DNA from: an uncultured Alphaproteobacteria bacterium
GTDB taxonomy: Bacteria > Pseudomonadota > Alphaproteobacteria > Rhizobiales > Aestuariivirgaceae
Direction of reading: 5' to 3'
Length of the DNA stretch: 41,663 bases
Assembly: GCA_937872985.1 (NCBI GenBank)
Contig: CALMUW010000101.1
Coordinates: forward strand, 1 to 41,663
Shown: positions 30,528-39,968 of the stretch, in pieces
Layout: every line of letters begins with the position of its first letter
Position numbering within the stretch: position 1 is the stretch's first letter
Notes under the pieces: generated by a model
Told to the model about the DNA's origin: nothing
The model's database searches: none
What the model saw: the letters and a program-made list of their open reading frames with translations, nothing else
Program-made: the position numbers and the translations under genes

Positions 30528-33401
30528 ATGACCCTCCTCAAGGAAACCGATTTCGGAACGCCCCCGGCCCAGGCCACCACCATGGTGACCCTGGAGATCG
30601 ACGGCCAGCCGGTCACCGTGCCGGAGGGCACCTCCATCATGCGCGCCGCCATGGAACTGGGCACCCAGATCCCCAAGCTCTGCGCCACCGACATGGTGAA
30701 ACCCTTCGGCTCCTGCCGGTTGTGCATCGTCGAGATCGAAGGGCGCAAGGGCACACCTGCCTCCTGCACCACGCCGGTCGCCGAAGGCCTCAAGGTCAAA
30801 ACCCAATCCGACCGCCTGCTGCACTTGCGCCGCGGCGTCATGGAACTCTACATCTCCGACCATCCGCTGGACTGCCTCACCTGTTCAGCGAACGGCGATT
30901 GCGAATTGCAGGACATGGCCGGGGCCGTGGGCCTGCGCGAGGTGCGCTACGGTTTCGAGGGCAAGAACCACATCGCGGCCCGCACGTCCGATGGCGCGGT
31001 CAACGCTTCCTACAAGCCCAAGGATTCCACCAATCCCTATTTCACCTTCGACCCGGCCAAATGCATCGTCTGCCTGCGCTGTGTCCGGGCCTGCGAGGAA
31101 GTGCAAGGCACCTTCGCGCTCACCGTCGATGGCCGGGGCTTCGACTCACAGATCGCCGCGGGGCAGGACGAAGGCTTCCTTGCCTCGGAATGTGTATCCT
31201 GCGGGGCCTGCGTGCAGGCCTGCCCCACCGCCACGCTGATGGAGAATAGCGTCATCGCGCGCGGCCAGCCGGAACACACGGTGCTGACCACCTGCGCCTA
31301 TTGCGGCGTCGGCTGTTCCTTCAAGGCGGAAATGCGCGGCGACGAAGTGATCCGCATGGTGCCCCACAAGGATGGCGGGGCCAACGAGGGCCACTCCTGC
31401 GTGAAGGGCCGCTTCGCCTGGGGCTATGCCACGCACCAGGACCGCATCACCACGCCGATGATCCGTGAACGGACGACCGACCCGTGGCGCGAAGTCACAT
31501 GGGACGAGGCCATCGGTTTCGCGGCCAGCCGCTTCAAGGACATCCAGAAGAAATATGGCATGGGCGCCATCGGCGGCATCACCTCGTCGCGCTGCACCAA
31601 CGAGGAAGTCTTCGCCGTGCAGAAAATGGTGCGCGCCGCCTTTGGCGTGAACAATGTGGATACCTGCGCCCGCGTCTGCCATTCGCCCACCGGCTACGGC
31701 CTGTCGAAAACCTTCGGCACCTCGGCCGGCACGCAGAATTTCAAATCGGTGGACAAGGCTGACGTCATTCTGGTCATCGGCGCCAGCCCCACCGATGGCC
31801 ACCCGGTCTTTGCCTCGCGGCTGAAGAAGCGCATCCGCCAGGGGGCGAAACTCATCGTGGTCGATCCGCGCGAGACCGGCATGGTGCGCTCGCCCCACGT
31901 TCAGGCGGTCCACCATCTCGCCCTTCTCCCCGGCACCAATGTGGCCATCATCAATGCGCTGGCCCATGTCATCCTGACGGAGGGGCTGGACAACACGTCC
32001 TTCATCGCCGAGCGCTGCGACCTGGCGGAATTCGCGCGCTGGGCCGATTTCATCTCCGACCCACGCCACGCGCCGGAGGCGGTTGAACATATCACCCGGG
32101 TGCCCGCGGCCGAGGTGCGCGCCGCCGCCCGGCTCTATGCCACCGGCGGCAATGGCGCCATCTATTACGGCCTCGGCGTCACCGAACACAGCCAGGGCAC
32201 CACCATGGTCATGGGCATGGCCAATCTCGCCATGCTCACCGGCAACATCGGGCGCGAAGGCGTGGGGGTGAACCCGCTGCGCGGCCAGAACAATGTGCAG
32301 GGCTCCTGCGACATGGGCTCCTTCCCGCATGAACTGGCGGGCTACCGGCACATTTCCGATTCCTCCGTGCGCGGAACATTCGAGCGCGACTGGAACGTGA
32401 CGCTCGACCCCGAACCGGGCCTGCGCATCCCCAACATGCTGGCGGCGGCGGTGGATGGCTCCTTCAAGGGCATCTTCATCCAGGGCGAGGACATCGCCCA
32501 GTCCGATCCCAACACCCAGCATGTGACGGCGGGCCTTGCCGCCATGGACTGCGTGGTGGTGCAGGACCTGTTTCTCAACGAAACGGCGGCCTATGCCCAT
32601 GTCTTCCTGCCGGGCACGAGCTTCCTGGAAAAGGACGGCACCTTCACCAATGCCGAACGCCGCATCAACCGGGTGCGGCCCTGCATGGCGCCCCAATCCG
32701 GCAAGCACGAATGGCAGGCGGTTTCAGAACTGGCCAGCGCCATGGGCTATCCCATGGCCTATGGCCACTCCTCCGAGATCATGGACGAGATCGCGCGCCT
32801 CACCCCCGGCTTTGCCCATGTGTCCTTCAAAATGCTGGACGAGCGCGGCTCGGTGCAGTGGCCATGCAATGACGCCGCCCCCGACGGCACGCCCATCATG
32901 CATGTGAAGGGCTTCGTGCGCGGCAAGGGCCGTTTCATGCTGACGGATTATGTGCCAACGCCCGAACGGTCGAACACGCGCTACCCGCTGATCCTCACCA
33001 CGGGCCGCACTCTCACGCAATATAACGTGGGGGCGCAAACGCGGCGCACCGGCAATGTCGCCTGGCACCCGGAGGACATTCTGGAAATTCACCCCCACGA
33101 TGCCGAGGTGCGCGGCATCAGCGCGGGCCAACTGGTGTCGCTCACCAGCCGCGTCGGCGGCACGACGCTGCGCGCCCACATCACCGAACGCATTCCCGTG
33201 GGCGTGGTCTATACCACCTTCCACCATCCGGTGACGGGGGCCAATGTCATCACCACGGATTACTCTGACTGGGCCACCAATTGCCCGGAATACAAGGTGA
33301 CGGCGGTGCAGGTGGGCCTGACCAACGCCGCCTCCGACTGGCAAACTCAGTGGACGGAGCATCGCAAGGCCAGCACGCGCCGGGAAGCAAAGGCGCAATG
33401 A
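30528..33401 (+). CDS. fdsA: NAD-dependent formate dehydrogenase alpha subunit FdsA
   Basis: Catalytic molybdenum subunit, 957 aa, oxidising formate to CO2. N-terminal [2Fe-2S] ligands are Cys52, 63, 66 and 80; His112/Cys116/119/125 form a His-ligated [4Fe-4S]. Two ferredoxin-type [4Fe-4S] sites follow (Cys179-189 and Cys222-232), and Cys256, 259, 263 and 291 hold the cluster next to the cofactor. The molybdenum ligand is Cys384 with His385 in DTCARVCHSPTGYG; a Cys replaces the selenocysteine of E. coli FdhF. AGGAG is 8 bases before the ATG at 30528; longer upstream frames lack support. It overlaps fdhD by 4 bp. Confidence 0.97.
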   Translation: MTLLKETDFGTPPAQATTMVTLEIDGQPVTVPEGTSIMRAAMELGTQIPKLCATDMVKPFGSCRLCIVEIEGRKGTPASCTTPVAEGLKVKTQSDRLLHLRRGVMELYISDHPLDCLTCSANGDCELQDMAGAVGLREVRYGFEGKNHIAARTSDGAVNASYKPKDSTNPYFTFDPAKCIVCLRCVRACEEVQGTFALTVDGRGFDSQIAAGQDEGFLASECVSCGACVQACPTATLMENSVIARGQPEHTVLTTCAYCGVGCSFKAEMRGDEVIRMVPHKDGGANEGHSCVKGRFAWGYATHQDRITTPMIRERTTDPWREVTWDEAIGFAASRFKDIQKKYGMGAIGGITSSRCTNEEVFAVQKMVRAAFGVNNVDTCARVCHSPTGYGLSKTFGTSAGTQNFKSVDKADVILVIGASPTDGHPVFASRLKKRIRQGAKLIVVDPRETGMVRSPHVQAVHHLALLPGTNVAIINALAHVILTEGLDNTSFIAERCDLAEFARWADFISDPRHAPEAVEHITRVPAAEVRAAARLYATGGNGAIYYGLGVTEHSQGTTMVMGMANLAMLTGNIGREGVGVNPLRGQNNVQGSCDMGSFPHELAGYRHISDSSVRGTFERDWNVTLDPEPGLRIPNMLAAAVDGSFKGIFIQGEDIAQSDPNTQHVTAGLAAMDCVVVQDLFLNETAAYAHVFLPGTSFLEKDGTFTNAERRINRVRPCMAPQSGKHEWQAVSELASAMGYPMAYGHSSEIMDEIARLTPGFAHVSFKMLDERGSVQWPCNDAAPDGTPIMHVKGFVRGKGRFMLTDYVPTPERSNTRYPLILTTGRTLTQYNVGAQTRRTGNVAWHPEDILEIHPHDAEVRGISAGQLVSLTSRVGGTTLRAHITERIPVGVVYTTFHHPVTGANVITTDYSDWATNCPEYKVTAVQVGLTNAASDWQTQWTEHRKASTRREAKAQ

Positions 33402-34219
33402 AGAAGCTCGCACCCCTCACCACGAAAAGCCGCAAGCCCGCCTGTTCGGTTCCGGCCAAGGGCGTGCTGCACACGCTGTCGGGCGACCGCCCCATGGTCT
33501 GGCAGGTGCCGGAGGAAGTGCCCATCGCCTTTCTCATCAACAGCGAGAATTTCGCCGTGATGATGGCAACGCCGCAGGATCTGGAGGATTTCGCGGCGGG
33601 CTTTGCATTGACCGAGGGCGTCGTCGCCGATGCCGCCGCCATCGCCAGCCTGCTGATCCTGCCGGAGGGCGCGGGCTTCACCGTCGATCTCGCCATTCCC
33701 GAGGCCGGGCTGAACCGGGACCGCTTGGCGCGGCGCGGGCTGGAAGGCCGCAGCGGCTGTGGCCTGTGCGGCGTCGCGGCCATGGCGGACGTGATCCGCC
33801 TGCCTGGCGCCAATCCTCCGCCCACGGAACTTTCACCGCAGGCCGTGGCCCGCGCCTATGAGGCCCTGCCCGGCTTTCAGCCCATGGGGGCGGTGAACCG
33901 CACGGTTCATGCCGCGGCCTGGTGTTCTGCCGACGGCAGAATCCTCATGGCGCGCGAGGATGTGGGCCGGCACAACGCGCTCGACAAATTGATCGGGGCC
34001 ATGGCGCGCGAGGGGACCAGCGCGCGCGGCGGCTTCGTGCTCATGTCCAGCCGGTGCAGCTTTGAACTGGTGCAGAAATGCGCGGTGGCGGGCATCGGCG
34101 CGCTGGCCACGGTCTCGGCCCCCACGGCGCTGGCCCTTGAACTGGCGGCGCGGGCGCGGGTGAAGCTCGCGGCGCTGGCCCAGTCCGGGGTGATGATTTT
34201 TGATGGAGCCACGCCATGA
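33398..34219 (+). CDS. fdhD: FdhD/FdsC sulfurtransferase chaperone for formate dehydrogenase
   Basis: Accessory protein of 273 aa that delivers sulfur to, and inserts, the molybdenum cofactor of formate dehydrogenase; in fds operons it is named fdsC. The catalytic Cys pair Cys121 and Cys124 is in GRSGCGLCGVAAM. Other family motifs are EDFAAGFALTEGVV, REDVGRHNALDKLIGAM and LMSSRCSFELVQKCAVAG. The ATG at 33398 overlaps the fdsA stop (ATGA). Confidence 0.95.
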   Translation: MKKLAPLTTKSRKPACSVPAKGVLHTLSGDRPMVWQVPEEVPIAFLINSENFAVMMATPQDLEDFAAGFALTEGVVADAAAIASLLILPEGAGFTVDLAIPEAGLNRDRLARRGLEGRSGCGLCGVAAMADVIRLPGANPPPTELSPQAVARAYEALPGFQPMGAVNRTVHAAAWCSADGRILMAREDVGRHNALDKLIGAMAREGTSARGGFVLMSSRCSFELVQKCAVAGIGALATVSAPTALALELAARARVKLAALAQSGVMIFDGATP

Positions 34220-34443
34220 TGGCGGAAACGGAAACCGAAACGCTGACCCGCATGGCCAACCAGATCGCGGGTTTCTTCGCGCCCTATGGCGAGGCCGAGG
34301 CGGTGAAGGAAGTGGCGGCCCATATCAACGCCTTCTGGGAGCCGCGCATGCGCCGCGCCCTTCTCGCCCATCTCGATCAGGGCGGCGCGGGCCTCAGCCC
34401 TCCGGTCATCGCGGCGGCGGGCCTCATCAGGCGCCCGGCGTAA
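34216..34443 (+). CDS. fdsD: Formate dehydrogenase delta subunit FdsD
   Basis: A 75-aa protein matching FdsD by size, position and motifs (LTRMANQIAGFFAPYGEAEA, HINAFWEPRMRRALLAHL). FdsD is needed for assembly or stability of the Fds complex. A second ATG at 34219 is possible; the first overlaps the fdhD stop. Its stop codon touches the stop of the convergent YcgN-family gene without any gap. Confidence 0.92.
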   Translation: MMAETETETLTRMANQIAGFFAPYGEAEAVKEVAAHINAFWEPRMRRALLAHLDQGGAGLSPPVIAAAGLIRRPA

Positions 34444-34911
34444 TCACTTCATCGGCTTGCGCCGCGCCTTGGGCAGGCGCCAGAGGTGGTCGAGAAGGTC
34501 CTCGGCCGGCATCCCCCCCTCGGCACGGGCCCCGCGGTGGACTGCGATCCCCGCCTCGAATACCGTCTCCTTCCGCCCGGACACCAGCGGGTGCCACCAG
34601 GCGAGCCCCCGGCCCTCCTTCAGGCGGCGGTAGGCGCAGGTTTCCGGCAGCCAGCCCAGGCTCCGGACCGCCTCCGGGGTGAGCGCCACGCAGTCGGAAA
34701 CAAGCGCCTGGCGGTTGGCATAGTCCATGCAGCGGCAGGTTTTCAGATCCAGCAATTTGCAGGCGGCGCGGGTATAGAGGAATTTCCCCGTGTCCTCGTC
34801 CTCCAGCTTGTTCAGGCAGCAGCGGCCGCAGCCGTCGCACAGGCTCTCCCATTCCTCGCGCGACATGTCGTCGAGGCTTTTCACGTCCCAGAAGGGCGGC
34901 TTTCGGTCCAT
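34444..34911 (-). CDS. YcgN-family cysteine cluster protein
   Basis: A 155-aa protein of the UPF0260 YcgN family. The N-terminal Cys cluster is in [20 protein letters not shown], followed by [20 protein letters not shown] and [20 protein letters not shown], which carry further conserved cysteines of the CxxCxxCC family and may bind zinc or iron-sulfur. Function is not established in the family. The ATG at 34911 starts [20 protein letters not shown]; longer upstream frames overlap the PBP1A leader. Divergent from the PBP1A gene. Confidence 0.88.
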   Translation of the reverse strand: MDRKPPFWDVKSLDDMSREEWESLCDGCGRCCLNKLEDEDTGKFLYTRAACKLLDLKTCRCMDYANRQALVSDCVALTPEAVRSLGWLPETCAYRRLKEGRGLAWWHPLVSGRKETVFEAGIAVHRGARAEGGMPAEDLLDHLWRLPKARRKPMK

Positions 34912-35016
34912 GACCCTTCTTACCAGCCGCCGCCATATTTTGCCACGATCACGCCTTATCTTGCGGCTTGGTCGCAATGCCGGTAATGCCGGTAGCGCAA
35001 GCACAGGTCGAGGCCG

Positions 35017-37305
35017 TTGAACGAACTTCCCACCCGAAATCCCTTCTACCGCGCCTTCTGGCGTTTCGACTCGCGGGTGTCGACCGGCGTGTTCGAGGCC
35101 TGGGATGCGGTGAAACGCGGCTGGTCGGCCTATGCCTCGTTCCTGCACCGCTTCCGCATCCGGGGGCCGGTGCGGCTGCTCGTCGACGTGCTGGATGATG
35201 TGGGCACGCTGGGCACGGCCTTCGCCTTCCTGCTGCTGGCCTATGCCCTGCCGCCCTTCTCCGGCACGGGCGACGTGTGGAACCGGGGCCGCGACTATGC
35301 CATCACCTTCACCGATGGCGATGGCGTGGTGATCGGGCGGCGCGGCATCCGCCAGGATGACGCCATTCCGCTGGAGGATATTCCGCCGCGGCTGATCCAG
35401 GCGGTGCTGGCCACCGAGGATGCGCGCTTCTTCGACCATTTCGGCGTCGATGTCATCGGCACCTTCCGCGCCGTGGTGCACAATGCCCGCAACGAGGGTT
35501 CAACCCAGGGCGGTTCGTCGATCACCCAGCAGGTGGCCAAGAACCTGTTCCTGTCGCCGGAGCGCACCATCCGCCGCAAGGTGCATGAGGCCTTCCTGTC
35601 GCTGTGGATCGAGGCGCGGCTGAGCAAGGAACAGATTCTCAAGCTCTACCTCGACCGTTCCTATCTCGGCGGCGGCGCCTATGGGGTCGAGGCTGCCTCG
35701 CAATTCTATTTCGGCAAATCGGTGCGCGACATCAATCTCACCGAGGCCTCCGTCATCGCCGGCCTGTTCAAGGCCCCCACGTCCTATGCGCCGCACCAGA
35801 ACCTGGATGCCTCGCGGGCGCGCGCCAATGTGGTGCTCTACCGCATGCTGGATGCAGGCTTCATCACCCAGGGCGAGTTGCTGCAAGCCCAGCGCACACC
35901 GGTCATCACCGTGGCGCAGGACATGACCGACAGCCCCGACTGGTATCTCGACTGGGCCTACCGCGACACGCTGGATGTGGTGGAGCGGCAGCACATCACC
36001 GGCGATTTCGTGCTCGAGGTCAAGACCACCTTCAACCGCCGGATCCAGGACGCGGCCCAGAAGATCATCAATGAGGTGGTCGATGTGGAGGGCCCGCCCA
36101 ATAACTTCAGCCAGGGGGCCTCGGTCACCATGACGCCGGAGGGGGCGGTGGAGGCCATCGTCGGCGGGCGCAACTATGCCGACAGCCAGTTCAACCGCGC
36201 CACCGATGCCCAGCGCCAGCCCGGCTCGTCCTTCAAGCCCTTCGTCTACATGGCTGCCCTGCAGGCGGGCTACAAGCCCACCACCATGGTGGTGGACGGC
36301 CCGGTGTCCTATGGCAACTGGTCGCCGCGCAACTACAGCGGCGGCTATGCCGGCCGCGTGACGCTGACCAGCGCGCTGGCCCACTCCTATAATTCCGTGC
36401 CGGTGCGGCTGATGAAGGACGTGGGCATCAAGGCCATCATCAAGGCCGCCCATGCCGCGGGCATACAGGCCGAGCTTGAAACCTGGGCGCCCATGGTGCT
36501 GGGCACATCGGCGCTCAGCCTCATCGACCTGACGCGCGGCTATGCCACCTTTGCCGGGGGCGGCAGGCAGGCTCAGCCCTATGCAGTGCTGGAAATCCGC
36601 AAGCCCAACGGCGACCTGCTCTACAGCCGTGCCGCCAGCGCCCCGCCGCCGCAACAGGCGTTTGAAGAAAAGAAGGTGGCCGATCTCAATGTCATGCTCA
36701 GCGCCGTGGTGAAGCAGGGCACGGCGCGGCGGGCCGACCTGGGTTATGCGCCGCAGGGCGGCAAGACCGGCACCAACCAGAGCTATCGCGACGCCTGGTT
36801 CATCGGCTTCACCGCCCATCACGTCACCGGCGTCTGGGTGGGCAACGATGATTTCGAGCCGATGAACAAGGTCACGGGCGGCCTCATCCCCGCGCCGATC
36901 TGGAAGCGCATCATGGATGTGGCGGAACAGGGCCTGACGCCCACCGGCCTGGCCGGCATTCCCATGGATGCCAGCTACACCGTGGCCGAGGCCCAGGCCG
37001 CACCCACCCCGGCGGACGAGGCGGCGGCCAGCGGCGAGGGCCAGTCCGGCGATCAGGCCGAGGATGTGCTGAAGGGCATGTTCTCGCTGTTTGACAAGCC
37101 CAAGGTGACGGTGGTGACGCCCGCGGCCAAGAATGATCCCGGCAAGGTCACCGTGGTCTCGCCCCGGAGCCGCAGCGCGTCGAAAACCCTGGTGCTGCCG
37201 CAGGCCAACACCAATGCCCGGAAGAAGAAGAGCTTCCTGGAAAGCCTGTTCGGTTCGCGCGGTTCCGATGCACCGCGCAAGAAAAAGCCCCTGTTCAATT
37301 TCTGA
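35017..37305 (+). CDS. Penicillin-binding protein 1A (bifunctional)
   Basis: Class A PBP, 762 aa, making and cross-linking peptidoglycan. A cytoplasmic N-terminal part (~55 aa) is followed by one TM helix (about 62-82, [18 protein letters not shown]). The GT51 domain has Glu134 in [18 protein letters not shown], then [20 protein letters not shown] and [20 protein letters not shown]. The transpeptidase has Ser404-xx-Lys407 ([13 protein letters not shown]), Ser457-Tyr-Asn459 and Lys583-Thr-Gly. The tail is basic and disordered ([21 protein letters not shown]). The start is a TTG at 35017 with AGGTCGAGG upstream; a stop lies a few codons before, so no longer form exists. It is followed at 13 bp by the DUF1214 gene. 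Confidence 0.93.
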   Translation: MNELPTRNPFYRAFWRFDSRVSTGVFEAWDAVKRGWSAYASFLHRFRIRGPVRLLVDVLDDVGTLGTAFAFLLLAYALPPFSGTGDVWNRGRDYAITFTDGDGVVIGRRGIRQDDAIPLEDIPPRLIQAVLATEDARFFDHFGVDVIGTFRAVVHNARNEGSTQGGSSITQQVAKNLFLSPERTIRRKVHEAFLSLWIEARLSKEQILKLYLDRSYLGGGAYGVEAASQFYFGKSVRDINLTEASVIAGLFKAPTSYAPHQNLDASRARANVVLYRMLDAGFITQGELLQAQRTPVITVAQDMTDSPDWYLDWAYRDTLDVVERQHITGDFVLEVKTTFNRRIQDAAQKIINEVVDVEGPPNNFSQGASVTMTPEGAVEAIVGGRNYADSQFNRATDAQRQPGSSFKPFVYMAALQAGYKPTTMVVDGPVSYGNWSPRNYSGGYAGRVTLTSALAHSYNSVPVRLMKDVGIKAIIKAAHAAGIQAELETWAPMVLGTSALSLIDLTRGYATFAGGGRQAQPYAVLEIRKPNGDLLYSRAASAPPPQQAFEEKKVADLNVMLSAVVKQGTARRADLGYAPQGGKTGTNQSYRDAWFIGFTAHHVTGVWVGNDDFEPMNKVTGGLIPAPIWKRIMDVAEQGLTPTGLAGIPMDASYTVAEAQAAPTPADEAAASGEGQSGDQAEDVLKGMFSLFDKPKVTVVTPAAKNDPGKVTVVSPRSRSASKTLVLPQANTNARKKKSFLESLFGSRGSDAPRKKKPLFNF

Positions 37306-37318
37306 GTGGCAGGCTTCC

Positions 37319-37867
37319 ATGCGCAACCTCAACTTCGCCCTCACTGCCATGGCCCCCGGCGTCGGCCTGGGGCTGGTGGCGGCGTCATGGAGCCTGTCTT
37401 CGGCGGGAAGTTCACCGGTGCTGGGCAATCCCGGCTGGCGTGAATGGCAACTGGCCACGGCAACCGATGCCGCCCCCTACGCGGCGGGATTTTTCCTGAG
37501 CAGCGGCACGGTGCCGCCGGCTTCGGCCCATGCCCGCAGTTTTTTCCGCAACCGCGACGACGAGGGCAATGCGCTGACCGGCGATTGTGTCTTCGTGCTC
37601 AGCGGCAGGCCGGCGGGCCTGCGCTGGTGGAGCCTGGCGCTGGCCAATGAAGATGGCAGCCTGAAACCCGGCCATCCGGTGCTGGCGGCGCCCGATGTGG
37701 TCACCACGGCTGATGGTGATCTGGTGATCCGCATGGCGCGCCGGGCCCAGCCCGGCAACTGGCTGCGTCCGCCCGGCGATGGCCGCTACGCCCTTTACTT
37801 CACGGCGGGCTCGCCGCTTGAGGGCATGGCGCTGCAACTGCCGGCGATCAAGCGCGAGGGGTGCTGA
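37319..37867 (+). CDS. DUF1214 domain protein
   Basis: A 182-aa membrane-anchored or secreted protein: residues about 5-30 are hydrophobic (ALTAMAPGVGLGLVAASW), then a DUF1214-type domain (AHARSFFRNRDDEGNALTGD, WWSLALANEDGSLKPGHPVL, PPGDGRYALYFTAGSPLEGM). DUF1214 is usually the C-terminal half of a DUF1254-DUF1214 protein; here the two are separate adjacent genes, this one first, with a 1-bp gap to the next. Function unknown. Stays near PBP1A, suggesting a cell-envelope role. Confidence 0.8.
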   Translation: MRNLNFALTAMAPGVGLGLVAASWSLSSAGSSPVLGNPGWREWQLATATDAAPYAAGFFLSSGTVPPASAHARSFFRNRDDEGNALTGDCVFVLSGRPAGLRWWSLALANEDGSLKPGHPVLAAPDVVTTADGDLVIRMARRAQPGNWLRPPGDGRYALYFTAGSPLEGMALQLPAIKREGC

Positions 37868-37868
37868 G

Positions 37869-38426
37869 ATGGGGCGCGTGTTCTGGCTCGGCGTCGGCCT
37901 GCTGGTCGCCATCGCCACCTATATTTCCTACGTGCTCTTCGCCCCGCCGCTCCTGTTCCAGCGGGCGCTGGCGGCCCAGACCCGCGACCTGCCGCAGAAC
38001 CAGTCCTTCGTGCTGGCCCCCGAAGCGCAGATGGCGCTGTTTCCGGCCTACCCCGCCTCGAGCGTGGTGGTGCTGTGCAAATATGACGTGAGTGCCGGAC
38101 CGGTGACGGTCACGGCGCACATGCCCTTCGGGTACTGGACGCTCACCGGCTATGGCCGCGACGGCAAGCAGTTCTATTCCCTCACCGACGAGCAGGCGGG
38201 CACCAACAGCATCACGATGCGGATCGTGCCGCGGCTCTCGCTTCTGGAACAGATGCTGGGATCGGGCGGCGAGGGCGAAAGCCTGACGGCGGCGGGCTGG
38301 CAGGTGACAACCCCGCAGAAGAGCGGCTTGGCCGTGCTGTGGGCACCGGTGGACGACCCCATGCAGCGGCCGCTGGCGGTGGAAATCATGGCGCACAGCC
38401 GCTGCGGGCCGGTGCCGAAAAGTTGA
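37869..38426 (+). CDS. DUF1254-like membrane-anchored protein
   Basis: A 185-aa protein with an N-terminal TM helix (FWLGVGLLVAIATYISYVLF) and a DUF1254-like region (FPAYPASSVVVLCKYDVSAG, AHMPFGYWTLTGYGRDGKQF, YSLTDEQAGTNSITMRIVPR). It starts 1 bp after the DUF1214 gene and the pair probably forms a complex, as both halves occur fused in other proteins. Function unknown. Confidence 0.78.
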   Translation: MGRVFWLGVGLLVAIATYISYVLFAPPLLFQRALAAQTRDLPQNQSFVLAPEAQMALFPAYPASSVVVLCKYDVSAGPVTVTAHMPFGYWTLTGYGRDGKQFYSLTDEQAGTNSITMRIVPRLSLLEQMLGSGGEGESLTAAGWQVTTPQKSGLAVLWAPVDDPMQRPLAVEIMAHSRCGPVPKS

Positions 38427-38431
38427 GGCGC

Positions 38432-38632
38432 TTACAGGTCGGTCTGTTCGGGATGCAGGGTGCGCATCTGGCGCGAGGTGCGGCGGCGCGTCACCCGGCG
38501 CGGCCGGGCGTCATCGGGCAGGCGTTCAAAGCGCACACCGGGGAAAATGATGATCTCGGCGGAATGGTCAAGAATGTGGGGCGGGCGCAACCGCGCCAGC
38601 GCCAGGGGAAACTCGATCACTGACCTCATCAT
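38432..38632 (-). CDS. Small conserved hypothetical protein
   Basis: A 66-aa gene, convergent with the DUF1254-like gene (5 bp apart). The protein MMRSVIEFPLALARLRPPHI ends in an Arg-rich tail, with a central LDHSAEIIIFPGVRFERLPD. GAGG lies 5-6 bases before the ATG at 38632. The DHSAEIIIFPGVRFER segment looks conserved in Rhizobiales from general familiarity; I cannot name a domain. Confidence 0.6.
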   Translation of the reverse strand: MMRSVIEFPLALARLRPPHILDHSAEIIIFPGVRFERLPDDARPRRVTRRRTSRQMRTLHPEQTDL

Positions 38633-38716
38633 CTCATCCTCGCTTGCCCATGGGCCTCAGCTTCCCGGCCACTAAAGCGGAAACATGGTTAACAAAGGCA
38701 TAAGCAAACCTGCCGG

Positions 38717-39070
38717 TCAGAGGCTGTCGTCGCCTTCGGGAACCAGTCCGCCATAACCACTGCGGTCTTCGATTTCAACGAGCCAAAGATCAGGATCAGC
38801 CCGGCGCTTGCGCTCGATCAGCGCGTCAACCTCGGCCTGGCTCATGGCCTCGGGCGTTTCCAGGCGGAAGCGGCGATTGCCGTCGTCGTCATGGGCGGGG
38901 CCGGCGGGCGGAGCGAGCAGAACCAGCTCACCGTTGAGCCGATTGACCACCACGTAAACCGCTCCGGCTTCCGCCGCGCCCTTGCGGATCACCGCACCGA
39001 AGCGGCCCTGTGCGGCATTGCGGCGCAGCAGGGCGTGAACCCAGAACTCCGACTTGAGGCGCGGTGTCAC
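38717..39070 (-). CDS. DUF1491 family protein
   Basis: A 117-aa protein of DUF1491, a small family confined to alphaproteobacteria, of unknown function. Segments are LKSEFWVHALLRRNAAQGRF, AAEAGAVYVVVNRLNGELVL, EVDALIERKRRADPDLWLVE and IEDRSGYGGLV. Its GTG start at 39070 overlaps the stop of the peptidoglycan-binding gene (GTGA), so translation is probably coupled. Confidence 0.9.
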   Translation of the reverse strand: MTPRLKSEFWVHALLRRNAAQGRFGAVIRKGAAEAGAVYVVVNRLNGELVLLAPPAGPAHDDDGNRRFRLETPEAMSQAEVDALIERKRRADPDLWLVEIEDRSGYGGLVPEGDDSL

Positions 39071-39762
39071 GGCGCGGCGGGCGCGGGCTTCGCCAGTTCG
39101 GCAAGAAGGGCATCGCTCACCTTGCCTTCCATGGCGAGGCCACGGTCCATCTCGAACTTCAGGATGGCGGCGCGCGTGTCCTCGCTCATGGTGCCGTCGG
39201 CGGCCCCCGGCTCATAGCCGAGATCGGCGAGCGCCGCCTGCACCTGCATGATGCGCGCGGTGTCCGTGCGGCGGGCCGCCGTGCCGGTCGTATCGTGCGG
39301 CGCTTCAGCCGGACTGATGCTGTTGGTCATGGCGGAGGCCGCGGCCACCTGGCGGGTGTAGCGCATGTGCTCCACCAGGCCGTCGGTCACCTCGCCGGTG
39401 GTGGCCATGCCCGCGGCGCGCTGCCAGGCGATGACCGCCTCGCGCGTGCGGCTGCCGGCCACGCCATCAACCGTGCCGGTGTAATAGCCCGCCTGTTTCA
39501 ATTCGCGCTGGGCTGCCTCCACGGCGGGATCATAGCGCAGCGTGATGGTGGTCTGGCCGTCGGTCTTGGCCACCACGTCCAGGCGGGTCGAGGCACCTGG
39601 CGGGACATCGCTGGCACGCAGCGTGCCGGGGCCCTTGGCCACCTGTCCGAAGAGCGCATTCCAGACGATCATGGCGCTGAGGGAAAAGCTCACGGCGAGG
39701 AGAAAATAAGCGCCCGCCCCCCTGCGGCGGCCGGTCTCTTCCCCGACAGTCTTGCGCATCAT
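39067..39762 (-). CDS. Membrane-anchored peptidoglycan-binding (PG_binding_1) protein
   Basis: A 231-aa protein with a cytoplasmic start, one TM helix (about 18-37, YFLLAVSFSLSAMIVWNALF) and two PG_binding_1 repeats, at about 95-140 (ELKQAGYYTGTVDGVAGSRT) and about 180-225 (ALADLGYEPGAADGTMSEDT). It would hold the periplasmic domains on the cell wall. The ATG at 39762 is preferred; a GTG at 39801 is weaker. It is divergent from the DUF5330 gene across a 206-bp gap with repeated CCAGCGCT and two GANTC sites. Confidence 0.85.
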   Translation of the reverse strand: MMRKTVGEETGRRRGAGAYFLLAVSFSLSAMIVWNALFGQVAKGPGTLRASDVPPGASTRLDVVAKTDGQTTITLRYDPAVEAAQRELKQAGYYTGTVDGVAGSRTREAVIAWQRAAGMATTGEVTDGLVEHMRYTRQVAAASAMTNSISPAEAPHDTTGTAARRTDTARIMQVQAALADLGYEPGAADGTMSEDTRAAILKFEMDRGLAMEGKVSDALLAELAKPAPAAP

Positions 39763-39968
39763 CGAATCCCATCCCCGGGGCGAAACCAGGCCGCCCCACA
39801 CTGCCCGTCACTGTGCCCCTGGGCTGGTTAACAGAAGCTTTCCAGCGCTGGTTTCCCAGCGCTTAAGGCGACCGCTCGAGATTGTCTCAAACACGATTCA
39901 AATGCCCCCGCGCCGGTTAACCCCGCCGCAAAAGATTGCTGATAGGCATGAGGGCGAAGGGGATGTGC
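39763..39968. promoter_or_regulatory. Divergent control region with CCAGCGCT repeats and GANTC sites
   Basis: 206 bp between two envelope-protein genes. CCAGCGCT occurs at 39842-39849 (within the palindrome CCAGCGCTGG) and at 39856-39863, 14 bp apart. GATTC at 39895-39899 and GAATC close to the reverse gene's start are CcrM-type GANTC methylation sites. Function is inferred. Confidence 0.35.

Noticed and set aside
31680..31684. Possible selenocysteine formate dehydrogenase
   Set aside because: The metal-ligand codon in ARVCHSPT is TGC (Cys), not in-frame TGA, as expected for FdsA.
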